From NCBI RefSeq assembly GCF_963678635.1, contig NC_087066.1, positions 64,734,282-64,798,281 of the forward strand: a DNA stretch of 64,000 nucleotides, in the 5' to 3' direction. Below are positions 53,860-64,000 of the stretch, in pieces. Position numbers and translations under genes: made by a program. Numbering within the stretch: the stretch's first letter is position 1; every line of letters begins with the position of its first letter. This DNA comes from Symsagittifera roscoffensis. Its lineage: Eukaryota; Xenacoelomorpha; Acoela; Convolutidae. The notes beneath the pieces are model-generated. The model searched no databases. It was given only the letters and a program-made list of their open reading frames with translations, and was not told the origin of the DNA.

Positions 53860-55145
53860 AAAAACTATTAATATTCGAAATTTTTGTACGCAATACTATT
53901 GCTCAACGCCATGAAGACCAAAAATGATTGTCAAGCCAATTTTCATGACAATCGAACAAAAGGAACAAAGTTTTGTTTGAAACAATTCGGAGATGGGAAA
54001 AGGGCTTAGTTTTGCTCAGCATGCAAAGTTCCATTGCACTATGAGAAGGTTGCATCAATTTTTCAAAAACGAAACTCATGTGTAGTAGTATGTTTTAGAA
54101 GTTTTGTGCGTGTAATTGCAGCTCAATGCGTGGTGTAACTTATGAAGTATACAGAACAAAAAAATATGTTCACAATAATAAGTTTTTTTGCGGCGACAGT
54201 TTTTACCGCACAATGATAACGTTAAAGTGTTTCATCGAAATTACTGATCTTTGAAAACTTTACCACTATTAGCATGGGTCTTCTTTCATTGTTTATGACA
54301 GGATATTTTTTAAAATTGAAACTCAAAAAATTAAATTAAAATAATGTCGTTTGCGAGAGCTCTAGTATTGACCATCAGATAATGCGGTAAATGGTAACTT
54401 CTTCCAGAGGAAAAAACTGTTACCAGGTTTGACTCAGCAAAAAAAATTATTTGCGATGTTGTAAGCGTCCTTTCACAGCCTCCATTATAATTTTCAATGA
54501 CACAATCATTTTGAAAAGAATAATCATGGTTACAAAAATGAATATGTAAAAAAAACCAAAAGTCAACCCTTAACTTTTTAATTCTTGCACGTGTACATAA
54601 CGGAATTAGAAAAAAGCAAATTCAATTTTTAAAAATTGTAAGAAATCATCAACAGAAAACATAAGTTTCTGTGGAGACTAGGGTGAAATTTTGAGAGTGT
54701 TTAATCAATTATGAGAAACTCAAAAATATTTTTTTTTGAATTGAAAATCTAAAATTAATTTTGAGAAATTGTACTTTTTCGAGCATGCTGCTGGAACTAA
54801 TTCTGTTGCAAGGGAATGCTAATTTCAGCCCGGTTGCTTAAAAATTCCAGCTAATTTTATTGCACTTTTCATAGATTGCATTACATCGGGATCGGGTTTA
54901 GAGTTTGGGTTTAAGTTTCTCATTGGTCACACAGAGACAGATTTAACTATTGTTCCAAATATCGAGCTTTTAGAAAAAGAAACGGAACAATACGATGGTC
55001 AGGGCTAGGCCGCAGAAGGCCGTTTAGTTTTGAGGAAGCAAAATCTACTATAAAACGCTTGGATCAAAAGCAAAAAGCTAACAATTCGGAAAGAGATATG
55101 GACAGCCGACAAATTACATTTTCTGCAAACGTTTATGCCTTGATT
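53860..55145. other. No gene seen
   Basis: AT-rich, no supported feature. Confidence 0.4.
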
Positions 55146-55149
55146 CCCA

Positions 55150-55515
55150 GAATGGCTCTAAAAAAATTTAAAAAACCAAATTTATAGAAGTGAAATTAAC
55201 TTTTCTCGGCTTTTATTAACTTTAAGAAGCTATTATAAGCCTGCAAACCCCAATTTGACAAACTTTATTTGCTCGAAATTAGTCCAAAAATCAAATTTTT
55301 TATACCGGTTTTTCTCGGCACTGGGAATTTAAAAAAAATAATAATTCAATGTCGTTCGTTTTATGAGTGAAAGAGCTTTGTTATTATATATAACTCAATC
55401 CACTCCAATTATTGTATCTGGTACCTGATTTTGCGTGAAAAACAAAAAAAGTGGAAAAAATTAAAACAAACCTGAATAAAAATTTCCTTCACATTTTTCA
55501 AAAAACCGGAACAAA
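55150..55515 (-). repeat. Interspersed repeat R4, copy
   Basis: On the - strand it contains TTTTTCACGCAAAATCAGG, a GAAGGAAATTTTTATTC leader and a TGGACTAATTTCGAGC part, as in 14900-15190. Confidence 0.5.
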
Positions 55516-55519
55516 AAAA

Positions 55520-56875
55520 TTAACCCAAAAAGAAGCATTTAAAGTATTGTCGAGAGATAAGAAAACCACCAAAAATCAACAAAATTAAAAGAAAACAATC
55601 TCGATCGTCTGTAGTTCGTAATAGTTGTTATTGTATTGAAATTTTTGCTGTGACGTTCCATTTATTTGTTTCGAATGTTGTCATCGATATCAATGTAACT
55701 TTTTTCGTTTCTTTTTATATTTAATTTTCAACTAAATTGGCGCTTGATACGAAGTATCACCGTTTCAATTTAGTCACCCAACCCCAAAATCGATAAACTT
55801 GTTTTAAATTCGGCGCTAATAAGTTGCCCTCCCGCAGTGGCAAAACTATAATTACACTCAATTATCGCATATAAAAACTACAATTCAACAATTTAGTTTT
55901 ATTTTATGCACCAAACAATGGATTTTTTTTACTATCGAAACGATTACAATCGATTGAAGTTTATACTAATTTTAAACAATTCATTTATCAAAATCCATTT
56001 TTAAGTGTATTTTTTGGTACAGAATATATAAAGATTTTATGCAGATTTTATTCAGGTTATATACAGATTTTATACAGATTATAAACCCTACAAAATCCAT
56101 TGGAATTTCGTTTAAAATTTTTGACTTGAAAAAAGTTTTGTTACGTGCCTTGTCTTGGAAATGACCAAAATCCAAAAAAAAAAACATAAAACCGTCTAAA
56201 TAAGACCAAAACTGATAGTTTTTTTTGCTAAAAGCAGAGTGTAGGCGAATTTTAGTTTTCCACTAGATTTTGATTGTTTGTGAATTGGTGTTGGTGGTGA
56301 GGGGATCAAATCGAAAAAAAATTGGAAAAAATGACTTTCCGAAAATGGAAAATCGCAGTATCTACTTAATTTTTTTGTTTTTCAGTTTTTTTCGAGTCGA
56401 AATAGATTCTCTGAGACGCGTCTTTGGTTTTAAATTGCACTAAACGTTCAGCCTCGATTCTGAATCATGTTTTTCGGCCACAGACAGGGTTTTTTTCTAA
56501 AGTTGCAAATTTCGATTCCTCCAGTTCAGCAGAATTGAAATCTGATAATTCTTCTCTGTTGTTTATTGGCATGATTCACAATGGTAGCTGAACAAGATCG
56601 CACTACAAGTAATAATTATTCCAGATTGATTGAGTAGCAGTTTGAACCCAAAGCCACCGAGGATCGGCCAGCCTCCTCGAGGATAGGCCAGCTTACAAGC
56701 CAGGGTCCGGAAAATATGTCTTATCCACCAATACTGATTGCACAGAACACGGGAAAACATTGCAGACAAATGTGACAAGGCCGCAAAAAATCCCCTAAGG
56801 AAAAACTTTAAAAAATTTCTAAATGTCATTTGGCTAGGATATGAATGCATATTTTTGCAAAAATTTTGTCAAAAT
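55520..56875. other. No gene seen
   Basis: AT-rich. Around 56020-56095 a loose repeat of TTATACAGATTT. No supported gene. Confidence 0.4.
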
Positions 56876-56879
56876 TGAT

Positions 56880-57800
56880 GATTTTTATGATTGTTTTGCA
56901 TAATTTTGTGCCTAAAATCTTGTTTATATTGATGATTTTTATGAAAAAACATCATTAATTTTATGCAGTAAAAATATTCTTTACATTGATGATGTTCAGA
57001 TATTTATTGCTTGTTTTGTGCCTAAGATATGGTTTACATTGATGACTTTCATGAGATTATTGCATATTTGTGTACCCAAAATCTTGTTTCTTTTGAATTT
57101 TTCCCATGAGATTATTAAATTTTTGTGCACAAAATCTTGTATATATTGATGATTTTCTTCATTTTATTGCATATAATTGTGCCCTAAATCCCTTAGTTTT
57201 TCATAATTTTGCATGAGATTATTAAATTTTTTGTGCACAAAATCTTGTTTATATTGATGATTTTCATGAGATTATTGCATATTTGTGTGCCCAAAATCTT
57301 GTTTCTTTTGAATTTTTCCCATGAGATTATTAAATTTTTTGTGCACAAAATCTTGTATATATTGATGATTTTCTTCATTTTATTGCATATAGTTGTGCCC
57401 AAAATCCCTTAGTTTTTCATAATTTCGCATGAGATTATTAAATTTTTTGTGCACAAAATCTTGTTTATATTGATGATTTTCATGATTTGATTGCATTTTT
57501 TTGTGCACAAAATCTTATATTGATCATATTTTAAAAATTTTATTGCATATTTTTGTGCCCAAAATCTTGTTTTTTATAGTTTTCATGAGGTTATTAAAAT
57601 TTTTGTGCGTAAAATCTTTTTATATTGAAGATTTTCATGATTTAATTGCATTTTCTATGCACAAAATTTTGTATATATTGATGAGTTTCTTCATTTTATT
57701 GCATATTTTTGTGCCGACAATCTTGTTCATATTGATAATTTTCGTGATTTTATTGCATATTTTTGTGACCGAATCTTGTTTATATCGATGATTTTCTTAA
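56880..57800. repeat. Satellite with 215-bp higher-order unit
   Basis: Monomers of about 54 bp (ATTGATGATTTTCATG...GTGCCCAAAATCTTG) in several versions. The version starting CTTGTTTCTTTTGAATTT recurs at 57083 and 57298, a 215-bp period of four monomers. Confidence 0.88.
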
Positions 57801-59010
57801 TTTGTGTCGTTTAGTTTGAATTCAATTTTTGTTTTGAGTTTTTAAACAGCATGCTACTTAGAGGAAAAAAATCATATTTTAAGAAAAAATTATCCATTTT
57901 TAGACAAAATAATTGTTTTTTTTGGGTCCTTAGAAAGAAAACGTATTACATTGATTATAATCGATTTTATACAGATTCTAGACAGATTTTACACCGCAAA
58001 AAATCCATTTTCTAGACTATAAAATTATAATCTCTTTATTATCCATTTTAGTGTCTAATTATGTTGCATGCAATCGATTTTTTACTAGCAGACAATCTGT
58101 ATAAAAATCGATTGCAATCTTATTTTTGGCAATGCGGGCTACTCGAAAAGTGATTGCAGATTCACTCGCGAAATTAGAAGCTTTAACGCTCACAATCCGG
58201 CTTGATAAGTTTTGCACGCATGCTTGTCCCGCGAATTGAATGTTTTTGATATTGCCTAGTGGTAATCGGCACCTATTTTGACTAACACGAAGCCCCAACA
58301 CCAAACCAGTGAAAAGTATTTAAATCTCTAGCCATCTTAAAATAATAAATTGGAAAGCTACAACAATAAAAAAAAGAGTTATGCGCTCAAATTAAAATTG
58401 CAGTTATAGAATTTTTTTCACAATAATCAATTCACGTTGCAGTTGTTTCAGAGTCATCTGAATTTAATAAATTGGAAAAATTAATAAAGCTACATTTTTT
58501 CAAATTACAGCATAATTTCAAAATTTTCCAGTTTATTAATATCTGATGAAAGCATGTTTTGATTACGCAGTCGACCAAAACATTTTTGTTGAAACTTTTT
58601 GGTCGGTTGACTTAAAAAATTACAAACAGTTTCAAGAGAGTGGCTCACATTTAAATTCTATTGCTAGCAAATCAGAAATTTCGTTCAAAAAAGGTTTAAA
58701 ACTAGTCATATAGGGGAGGTTCATTACTAGGTACTAACTAGTTCTTTATAAGAGGGGGATGGTGAAATCGTTACAAGATACCATAGGAGGAAATAGTGAA
58801 ACATTAGTAATGCTAAAAAAAATAGCTGCAGAATTCTGTGGGCCTGGCTATTACCTTCAAAATGTGTAACGTTAAGTAAATTTTGTGAAATTCTTTCATT
58901 GTTTTGTGTTCACATTTTTTGATCATGGATGAGCGCTTAGGAAATTTTCACTTTTTTTACTGGCACGCTACAACAAAAGAGTTTAATGTTTTTTTTACAT
59001 TTTAAAAAGT
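57801..59010. other. No gene seen
   Basis: AT-rich. ATAATCGATT and AATCGATTG occur several times (57959, 58073, 58107). No supported gene. Confidence 0.4.
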
Positions 59011-60115
59011 TTGGACCAAGTTAACATCCTCCCCCCTAAACACGTTTAGGGGGAAGGATGTTAACTTGGTACTAAATTGAGCATTTTACATGCAGCGCTG
59101 AGCAAATTTAATTTAATTTAAGCGCTGCGGTGGAGGATCTTAACTTGGTCTATTAGGGGGGGGGCCGGGTCGAGATCCCGCTCAAAAACCGCTCAAGATA
59201 TGAGCGGTTTGAGTTGTTTTTCAGCAAGATTTGAGCGGTTTGAGAGGTTTGGGCGGTTTTTTTTTGGAAAAACCGCTCAAACCGCTCAAATTTTGCTTGA
59301 AAAACCGCTAAAAAACCGCTCATTTCTTGCGGTGATTTTTGAAGGGTTTTTCAAGCAAGATTTGAGCGGTTTTAAGCGGTTTTTGAGCGGTCTTATAAAG
59401 AAAACAGATTAAAACCAACAAAAAGACCTCGAAAGGTTATGTGACCCCGGGTTGACCTCCATAAACCGAAAATGCTTATTACATTTCAATTGACAATTGG
59501 ATCAACTATTGGATTGACAAAACTAAAAGAACTTGAAACTCTCAACCAACAATGAAGCGCTATCAGCGTACACACGAAGACTGGAAATCTAGCGTTTAAA
59601 AATGACTGCTAAGTTCTTTTCGTTTTTGAGATTTTGCGTTTTTTTACAATTTTTTTGAGTCTATGAAACTGTAAGAAATTGTAGAATAAGCATTTTATCA
59701 TATATGGAAATTGTAGAATAAGCATTTTTGGTCAACCCACGCTAAGATGCAGTTGAAATTTGAAGCAAGATTTGAGCGGTTTGGGCGGTTTTTTTAGACA
59801 ATTACGCTCAAAATCTTGCTTAAAAATGAGCGGTTTGAGCTGTTTTTGCACGGTTTATCTAAAAAAACCGTTCAAATCTTGCGCGGTTTTTGAGCGGTTT
59901 TTTTAGATAAACCGCTCAAAACCGTTCAAATCTTGCGCGGTTTTTGAGCGTTTTTTTTTAGATAAACCGTTCAAAAACCGCTCAAACCGCTCATTTTGAA
60001 GCAAGATTTTGAGCGTAATTGTCTAAAAAAACCACTCAAACCGCTCAAATCTTGCTTCAAATTAGGTGAAAAATCTCGACTCGGGGGGGGGGGGGGAGGA
60101 TGTTAACTTGATCCA
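59011..60115. mobile_element. 1.1-kb TIR element filled with GCGGTTT/AAACCGC units
   Basis: Left end TTGGACCAAGTTAACATCCT and right end AGGATGTTAACTTGATCCAA are inverses apart from one base, with a possible 6-bp AAAGTT flank. The left end is itself palindromic (59014-59071). The interior (59190-59400, 59760-60060) is packed with TTTGAGCGGTTT and its inverse, so it can fold in many ways. No transposase seen. Confidence 0.65.
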
Positions 60116-60126
60116 AAAGTTCTTAC

Positions 60127-60273
60127 TTAGACATGCAATTGGCACCTGTGTAGATAGGCACTGACGATGAGTGGCGTGGAGTGTCGACGTCTTCAGATGA
60201 GTTCATCCCTCCGTACAAATCAGCTGGTTCATTTTGGATTTTTTCTGCTCCATAAAACACACGTTGATGTAAC
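60127..60273 (-). CDS. Candidate internal exon, unknown gene
   Basis: On the - strand, ATCAATCAG acceptor and a strong AA/GTAAGA donor enclose 49 open codons (RVFYGAEKIQNEPADLYGG, SSVPIYTGANCMS). Not recognised; may belong with the GT31 exon upstream on this strand, but no family motif supports that. Confidence 0.25.
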
Positions 60274-60284
60274 CTGATTGATTC

Positions 60285-60445
60285 TTTGGTTGATAAAAAG
60301 AATGAAAAATTTGAAAGTATCCTAAGATACAGAGTCTGTTGTAATCTCTTAACAGTTGATTCTTTTGTGGATAAAAAGATTGAAAAAGAAAGAATCTTAT
60401 GATTCAGAGTCTGTTGTTTTCTCTTAACAACTACTTGCAATGATA
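60285..60445. repeat. Tandem duplication of about 80 bp
   Basis: Two diverged copies each run GATTCTTT..GATAAAAAGA...CAGAGTCTGTTGT..TCTCTTAACA. Confidence 0.65.
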
Positions 60446-61226
60446 CAAAATCGGCGTGCAAGAAAACTATGAAAATATATTCTTCATCTGATCTTCACAA
60501 ACAAAACTCCTGCAGGTTTGAGTGATGCGTTCTCCAACTCCCCCCCCCCCTCCCCTTTAATCTTGATTTCTCGCAGTTTCTCTTCTTTTCTTACTTCTAT
60601 CGCATCAATTTCAGGAAGAGCACTTGTATATATTTTATGGGTGTTATTTTTGGCTCGCATTGATAAGTAACGGACTGAGGAATACAAACGCAAGGAAATA
60701 CAAAAAAACGGACTTGCTTCTGAAAAAAATCAAGTTTCGAATTTCAAAGAAAAAATTATATGGCTTTAAAGCACTTTGAATTATAATAAAAATTTATAAT
60801 AGATATTTTTTGATAAGACTGGGTCAATAGGTAAATTTTATTCCGCTGGGAAATCTGTAAATTATATTCCACTTTTTAAACTAGAATTCGACCACGTTTA
60901 TCGTGACCTCTACACTTTTTCTGTTCGAGAGTGGCGTTTGCCTTCATTTGAACAAAGGAAATTAACTGAACTTAAAAATAAACCCAAACTCAACCCGCGA
61001 AAAATAAATTTGAGCGTGAACAACTTTTAAGACTTTTTCCTGAAAAAAAAACAAACGAAAAAAGATTTCCAAGACTTATATAAGAGTAATCGCTACGTTC
61101 ATGACTCTTTATTTATGAAAAATCACTTCCTTCTTATTTATGAAAAAATCACTTCTTTCTTATTTATGAAAAAACTAATTCCTTCTTTTACTCTTAAAAA
61201 GACTGCCGATGTGGCATAAGAACTAC

Positions 61227-61407
61227 GGTAAAACGAAAATAACCCATGTTAGCTTTGTGCTGTGTGTTTTCTATCGCTAAGTGTAGTTTGTTTGGGCGAA
61301 TGAAGACATCGTCGTCCGTCTTGATGAGGTACTTGGCGTGGGGACAGAAGCAGGACACCAACTTGAAAGCTACCATCTCCTTCAATGTCAAATTCGTATA
61401 GTGTTCT
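61227..61407 (-). CDS. Exon of a beta-1,3-galactosyltransferase-like protein (GT31)
   Basis: On the - strand, after TGTTTTCAG, the frame reads EHYTNLTLKEMVAFKLVS, then CPHAKYLIKTDDDVFIRPNKL. DxYxNLTLK and KTDDDVF are hallmarks of glycosyltransferase family 31; the DDD triad holds the metal and the UDP-sugar. Such enzymes are type II membrane proteins of the Golgi (known). Only this exon is visible. The 3' splice boundary is uncertain (GTAGTT at 61226 is one option), and no N- or C-terminal exon was identified. Confidence 0.85.
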
Positions 61408-61409
61408 CT

Positions 61410-62435
61410 GAAAACAGGACAAAGATAATGTGTTAATGATCATGATTTCTTAATGTCTCTCCAGATTTTGTCTTGTTTTGAGTGAATTAAACTGATCAGA
61501 TTCTAGAATTATGATCAAATTTTCAAAAATTAAAGATTTCAAATTTGAACAACAAAATTTTCAATAACTCAAAAATTTGCAAAAAAAACACTTAGATTAT
61601 TCTAAGCCTTGCCTTCGGCCTCTGATAAGAGACTATTACCAAAAATTAGACAATTTACTTTCTATTTAGATGCCGCTAAAACATTTTGGGGATCATTTTC
61701 TCGTAAAAAGATAGAATGTATCAGATTTTCAAGCCAGGATTATTATAAGTACAATACGAAGCGCATAACATCTTTCAAGAAAACTAGTGAAAACTGATTT
61801 TTTGCCTCCTGTAATATAAAAAGTAAAATTGTTGCTCAACCATTTTAATAAACAAAAAAATATGCCTTATTTCACCATGACGCTTTGCTGATTCGAATTT
61901 TTCTAAGCAACGAAAAAATATCTTCGAACTATACAGTTTATGTTTTTGCGGAACCCTGATTGGGATCAACAGGCAACCATAGAGTTGCTTTTGTTATATC
62001 AAAACCCTTTAAGAATTCACAGTTCGTTGCGGTTGCTTCGCTGGAATTTAAACTATCTCTATTTCTGTAATGTAAAACATGGCTCTCTAAAAATGATCTA
62101 ATATAGTTGTAGCAAATAGATTGTTATCATTATGATTTTTTTGTCAATAGAAAGCAGAAAAAATATTGGTTGAGCTTTTTTATAAAGGAACTGGTTAACT
62201 TTATTTCAAAAAAGTGAATCGACACGATTTACTGCAACTTTGTATACTTTAATCAGAAGAGAAATAAGTTAGAAACATTTTTGTGTTCATGCAGCAACCG
62301 CTTCAGAAACCTCAAAAAATTACAACAACTAAGCCTCGTTTTGGTTCACGATCGAGAAAATTTTCATAAACAAGATTAGAAACTGAAAAACATTTTTGTT
62401 CGTTATCTTACATTATTTTGGAGCCCGTGTTGACT
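61410..62435. other. Probable intron or 5' flank of the GT31 gene, no feature seen
   Basis: AT-rich, no supported feature. Confidence 0.4.
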
Positions 62436-62575
62436 AAAAATGCTAGTCATACAATTTTCATATATGGAAAATGCTAGTCATACACTTTTCATCCAATTCC
62501 ATAAGTACAGTAATTGCATGAAAGGTCCATCATTATTGATTTTTCATATATGGAAATTGTATGACTAGCATTTTT
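62436..62575. mobile_element. MITE of the TGCTAGTCATAC family
   Basis: Ends AAAAATGCTAGTCATACAAT and ATTGTATGACTAGCATTTTT are perfect inverses. An extra copy of the left end lies inside (62469). Confidence 0.65.
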
Positions 62576-63090
62576 CCATAAACCAAAAATATTGATTTTT
62601 TAACTTTTACCTCTCAAATTTTTTTGGTTGTGTTCGTGACCAAACGCAAAGGAAAAAAACTTTGGTAACTCAAAGCAGAGTAACCAAAAGTTTTACCGTC
62701 TCGCATTAAAAATGCATTGCAAACGGCTGAAACGTCCTAATTCTGTCTTACACAAAAAATATAACCTTTTAAACTTTGGCAAAAACTTTCAACGATGATT
62801 ACTTTTAAAACTTGAAATTTTAAATTATCACAAATTGATCAAGGCGTACATAAACGTACATGCCATACAAAAAATAGGAACTTTTAGCGTTTTTGAAAAA
62901 ATCAATATGCGAAAAGGAAAAAAATCCAATAATAATATTGGACTACGTTTTGCACAAAAAAAAATTAAAATTTCCATGCAAAATTTGTTTTTTTTTTGAA
63001 AAAAGTTATTCGAATACAAAATTCGATTTGCGGTTAAAAAAACAAAAAAGGGCAATTTCAAAGTTAATTGAAAAAATTTTGCTATCGCCA
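62576..63090. other. No gene seen
   Basis: AT-rich, no supported feature. Confidence 0.4.
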
Positions 63091-63093
63091 TCA

Positions 63094-63300
63094 AAAAATG
63101 CTAGTCTTACAATTTCCATTTATGGAAAATCTATGAATAGCTTTTTCTTTGACAAAAAGGTTTTTTATTTCGTACGATACACCGAACAAGAAAGAAGATT
63201 TTCGAAAATTCGATGGCATCATTTCTGCAAAATGTATGCAATTTTTATGAGTAGTATGTTTTCAAAGACTTAGTTAATGGAGTTGTATGATTAGCATTTT
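63094..63300. mobile_element. MITE of the TGCTAGTCATAC family, second copy
   Basis: Ends AAAAAATGCTAGTCTTACAA and TTGTATGATTAGCATTTT. Related half-copies at 59685-59735 carry GAATAAGCATTTT. Confidence 0.55.
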
Positions 63301-64000
63301 GGTCTATGAAGGTCAACCTGGGAAGATAACCAAGCGGCCGAAATACCTGGTAGAAAAATCCAATTATTATCAACAACGACAGCAATTTTAAACATAATTG
63401 CTCCTCTTTAAAAATTGAATACGAAACCAAAAGGTTAGATTTCAACCATTTTGAACACTTCGTATGAAAAGCGAGAAAAAGCTCATTGCCTTATAAGGTG
63501 CAGTCTTGCCTAAATTTGCCCTATAGTTTAAAAAATGATCTGAAAATAAGAGCAAGATATGTCAATAAAATAAAAACTTTCATGGCAAAGATGAGTCCGG
63601 TTGCAAGAGCACAAAACAATAGTATACTATTTTCTCTGTTTTTTTTGCAAGGGAAATAATTGATTATATTGGATCAAATCGGCGAAAAACTTAACCCATA
63701 TGCTCAATTTTCATGACCCATCTAACCATGAAAATGGATTTTCAGAGGATTATAATCGATTTTTTTCAATGTTTGAAAATTCATTATAATCGATTTTGTT
63801 CACATAATAATCAATTTTTGGGCCACAAAAATTCATGAAAATCTTTTTTTTTCTACAGAAAATTGTATACAGACAATTAAAATCTTGAAACGTCTGGATG
63901 AGAAATTTACACAATTACATCAAGATGACACCAAATTGTTAAATAGTCACCGTTCTACAAGTCTAGAACCCCGACCAAACATGTTCATCCTTATGAAAGT
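63301..64000. other. No gene seen
   Basis: AT-rich. ATTATAATCGATTTT appears twice (63751, 63782). No supported gene to the window end. Confidence 0.4.

Noticed and set aside
56880-57800. CRISPR array
   Set aside because: The repeats are contiguous diverged monomers without unique spacers, in an animal genome.
60484-60693. Charged open frame (EVRKEEKLREIKI) as an exon of the GT31 gene
   Set aside because: It depends on a run of G of uncertain length and has no clear acceptor; no family motif.

Overview
The window is nuclear DNA of a metazoan. It is AT-rich and contains spliced genes with GT-AG introns, one 200-N scaffold gap, many interspersed and tandem repeats, and three Ty3/gypsy-type LTR retrotransposons. 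The identifiable genes (a QRICH2/DUF4795-like protein, a FOXRED2-like FAD oxidoreductase, a GT31 galactosyltransferase) fit an invertebrate animal. I cannot fix the phylum from sequence alone.

Layout. (1) 1-16619, + strand: the C-terminal half of a QRICH2-like gene, 14 exons whose splice phases all agree. Its 8.1-kb intron (7614-15731) holds a full-length but broken LTR element (element 1, 8009-14899, - strand). A possible alternative last exon lies at 21164-21370, followed by AATAAA. (2) 16620-24480: repeats and no clear genes: a fold-back element, a repeat I call R4, a TIR element made of ACAAAACAGT units, and a TIR element enclosing a tRNA-like sequence. (3) About 24480-28795, - strand: element 3, truncated by the gap at 28796-28995. 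(4) 28996-41681, + strand: the C-terminal half of a FOXRED2-like gene. Its last large intron carries element 2 (32337-39987, + strand) and a 389-bp near-perfect inverted repeat. (5) 41.7-50 kb: hAT-type MITEs, a broken duplicate of FOXRED2 coding sequence, and a 1.6-kb minisatellite whose unit looks like a splice acceptor plus a splice donor. (6) 50-64 kb: repeats, a higher-order satellite at 56.9-57.8 kb, a 1.1-kb TIR element full of GCGGTTT units, and one exon of a GT31 glycosyltransferase on the - strand.

The most striking observation concerns the two retrotransposons with both LTRs visible. Each is flanked, immediately outside its LTR ends, by a direct duplication far longer than the usual 4-6 bp target-site duplication: 427 bp for element 2, with both ends abutting the LTRs, and 75-79 bp for element 1. 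In element 2 the two flanking copies diverge by about as much as its two LTRs, so the duplication looks as old as the insertion. Both elements also place the gag ATG inside a tRNA-Ser-like primer-binding site and carry a long tail after the integrase that is not recognised as a known domain beyond a short shared RKSDL motif.
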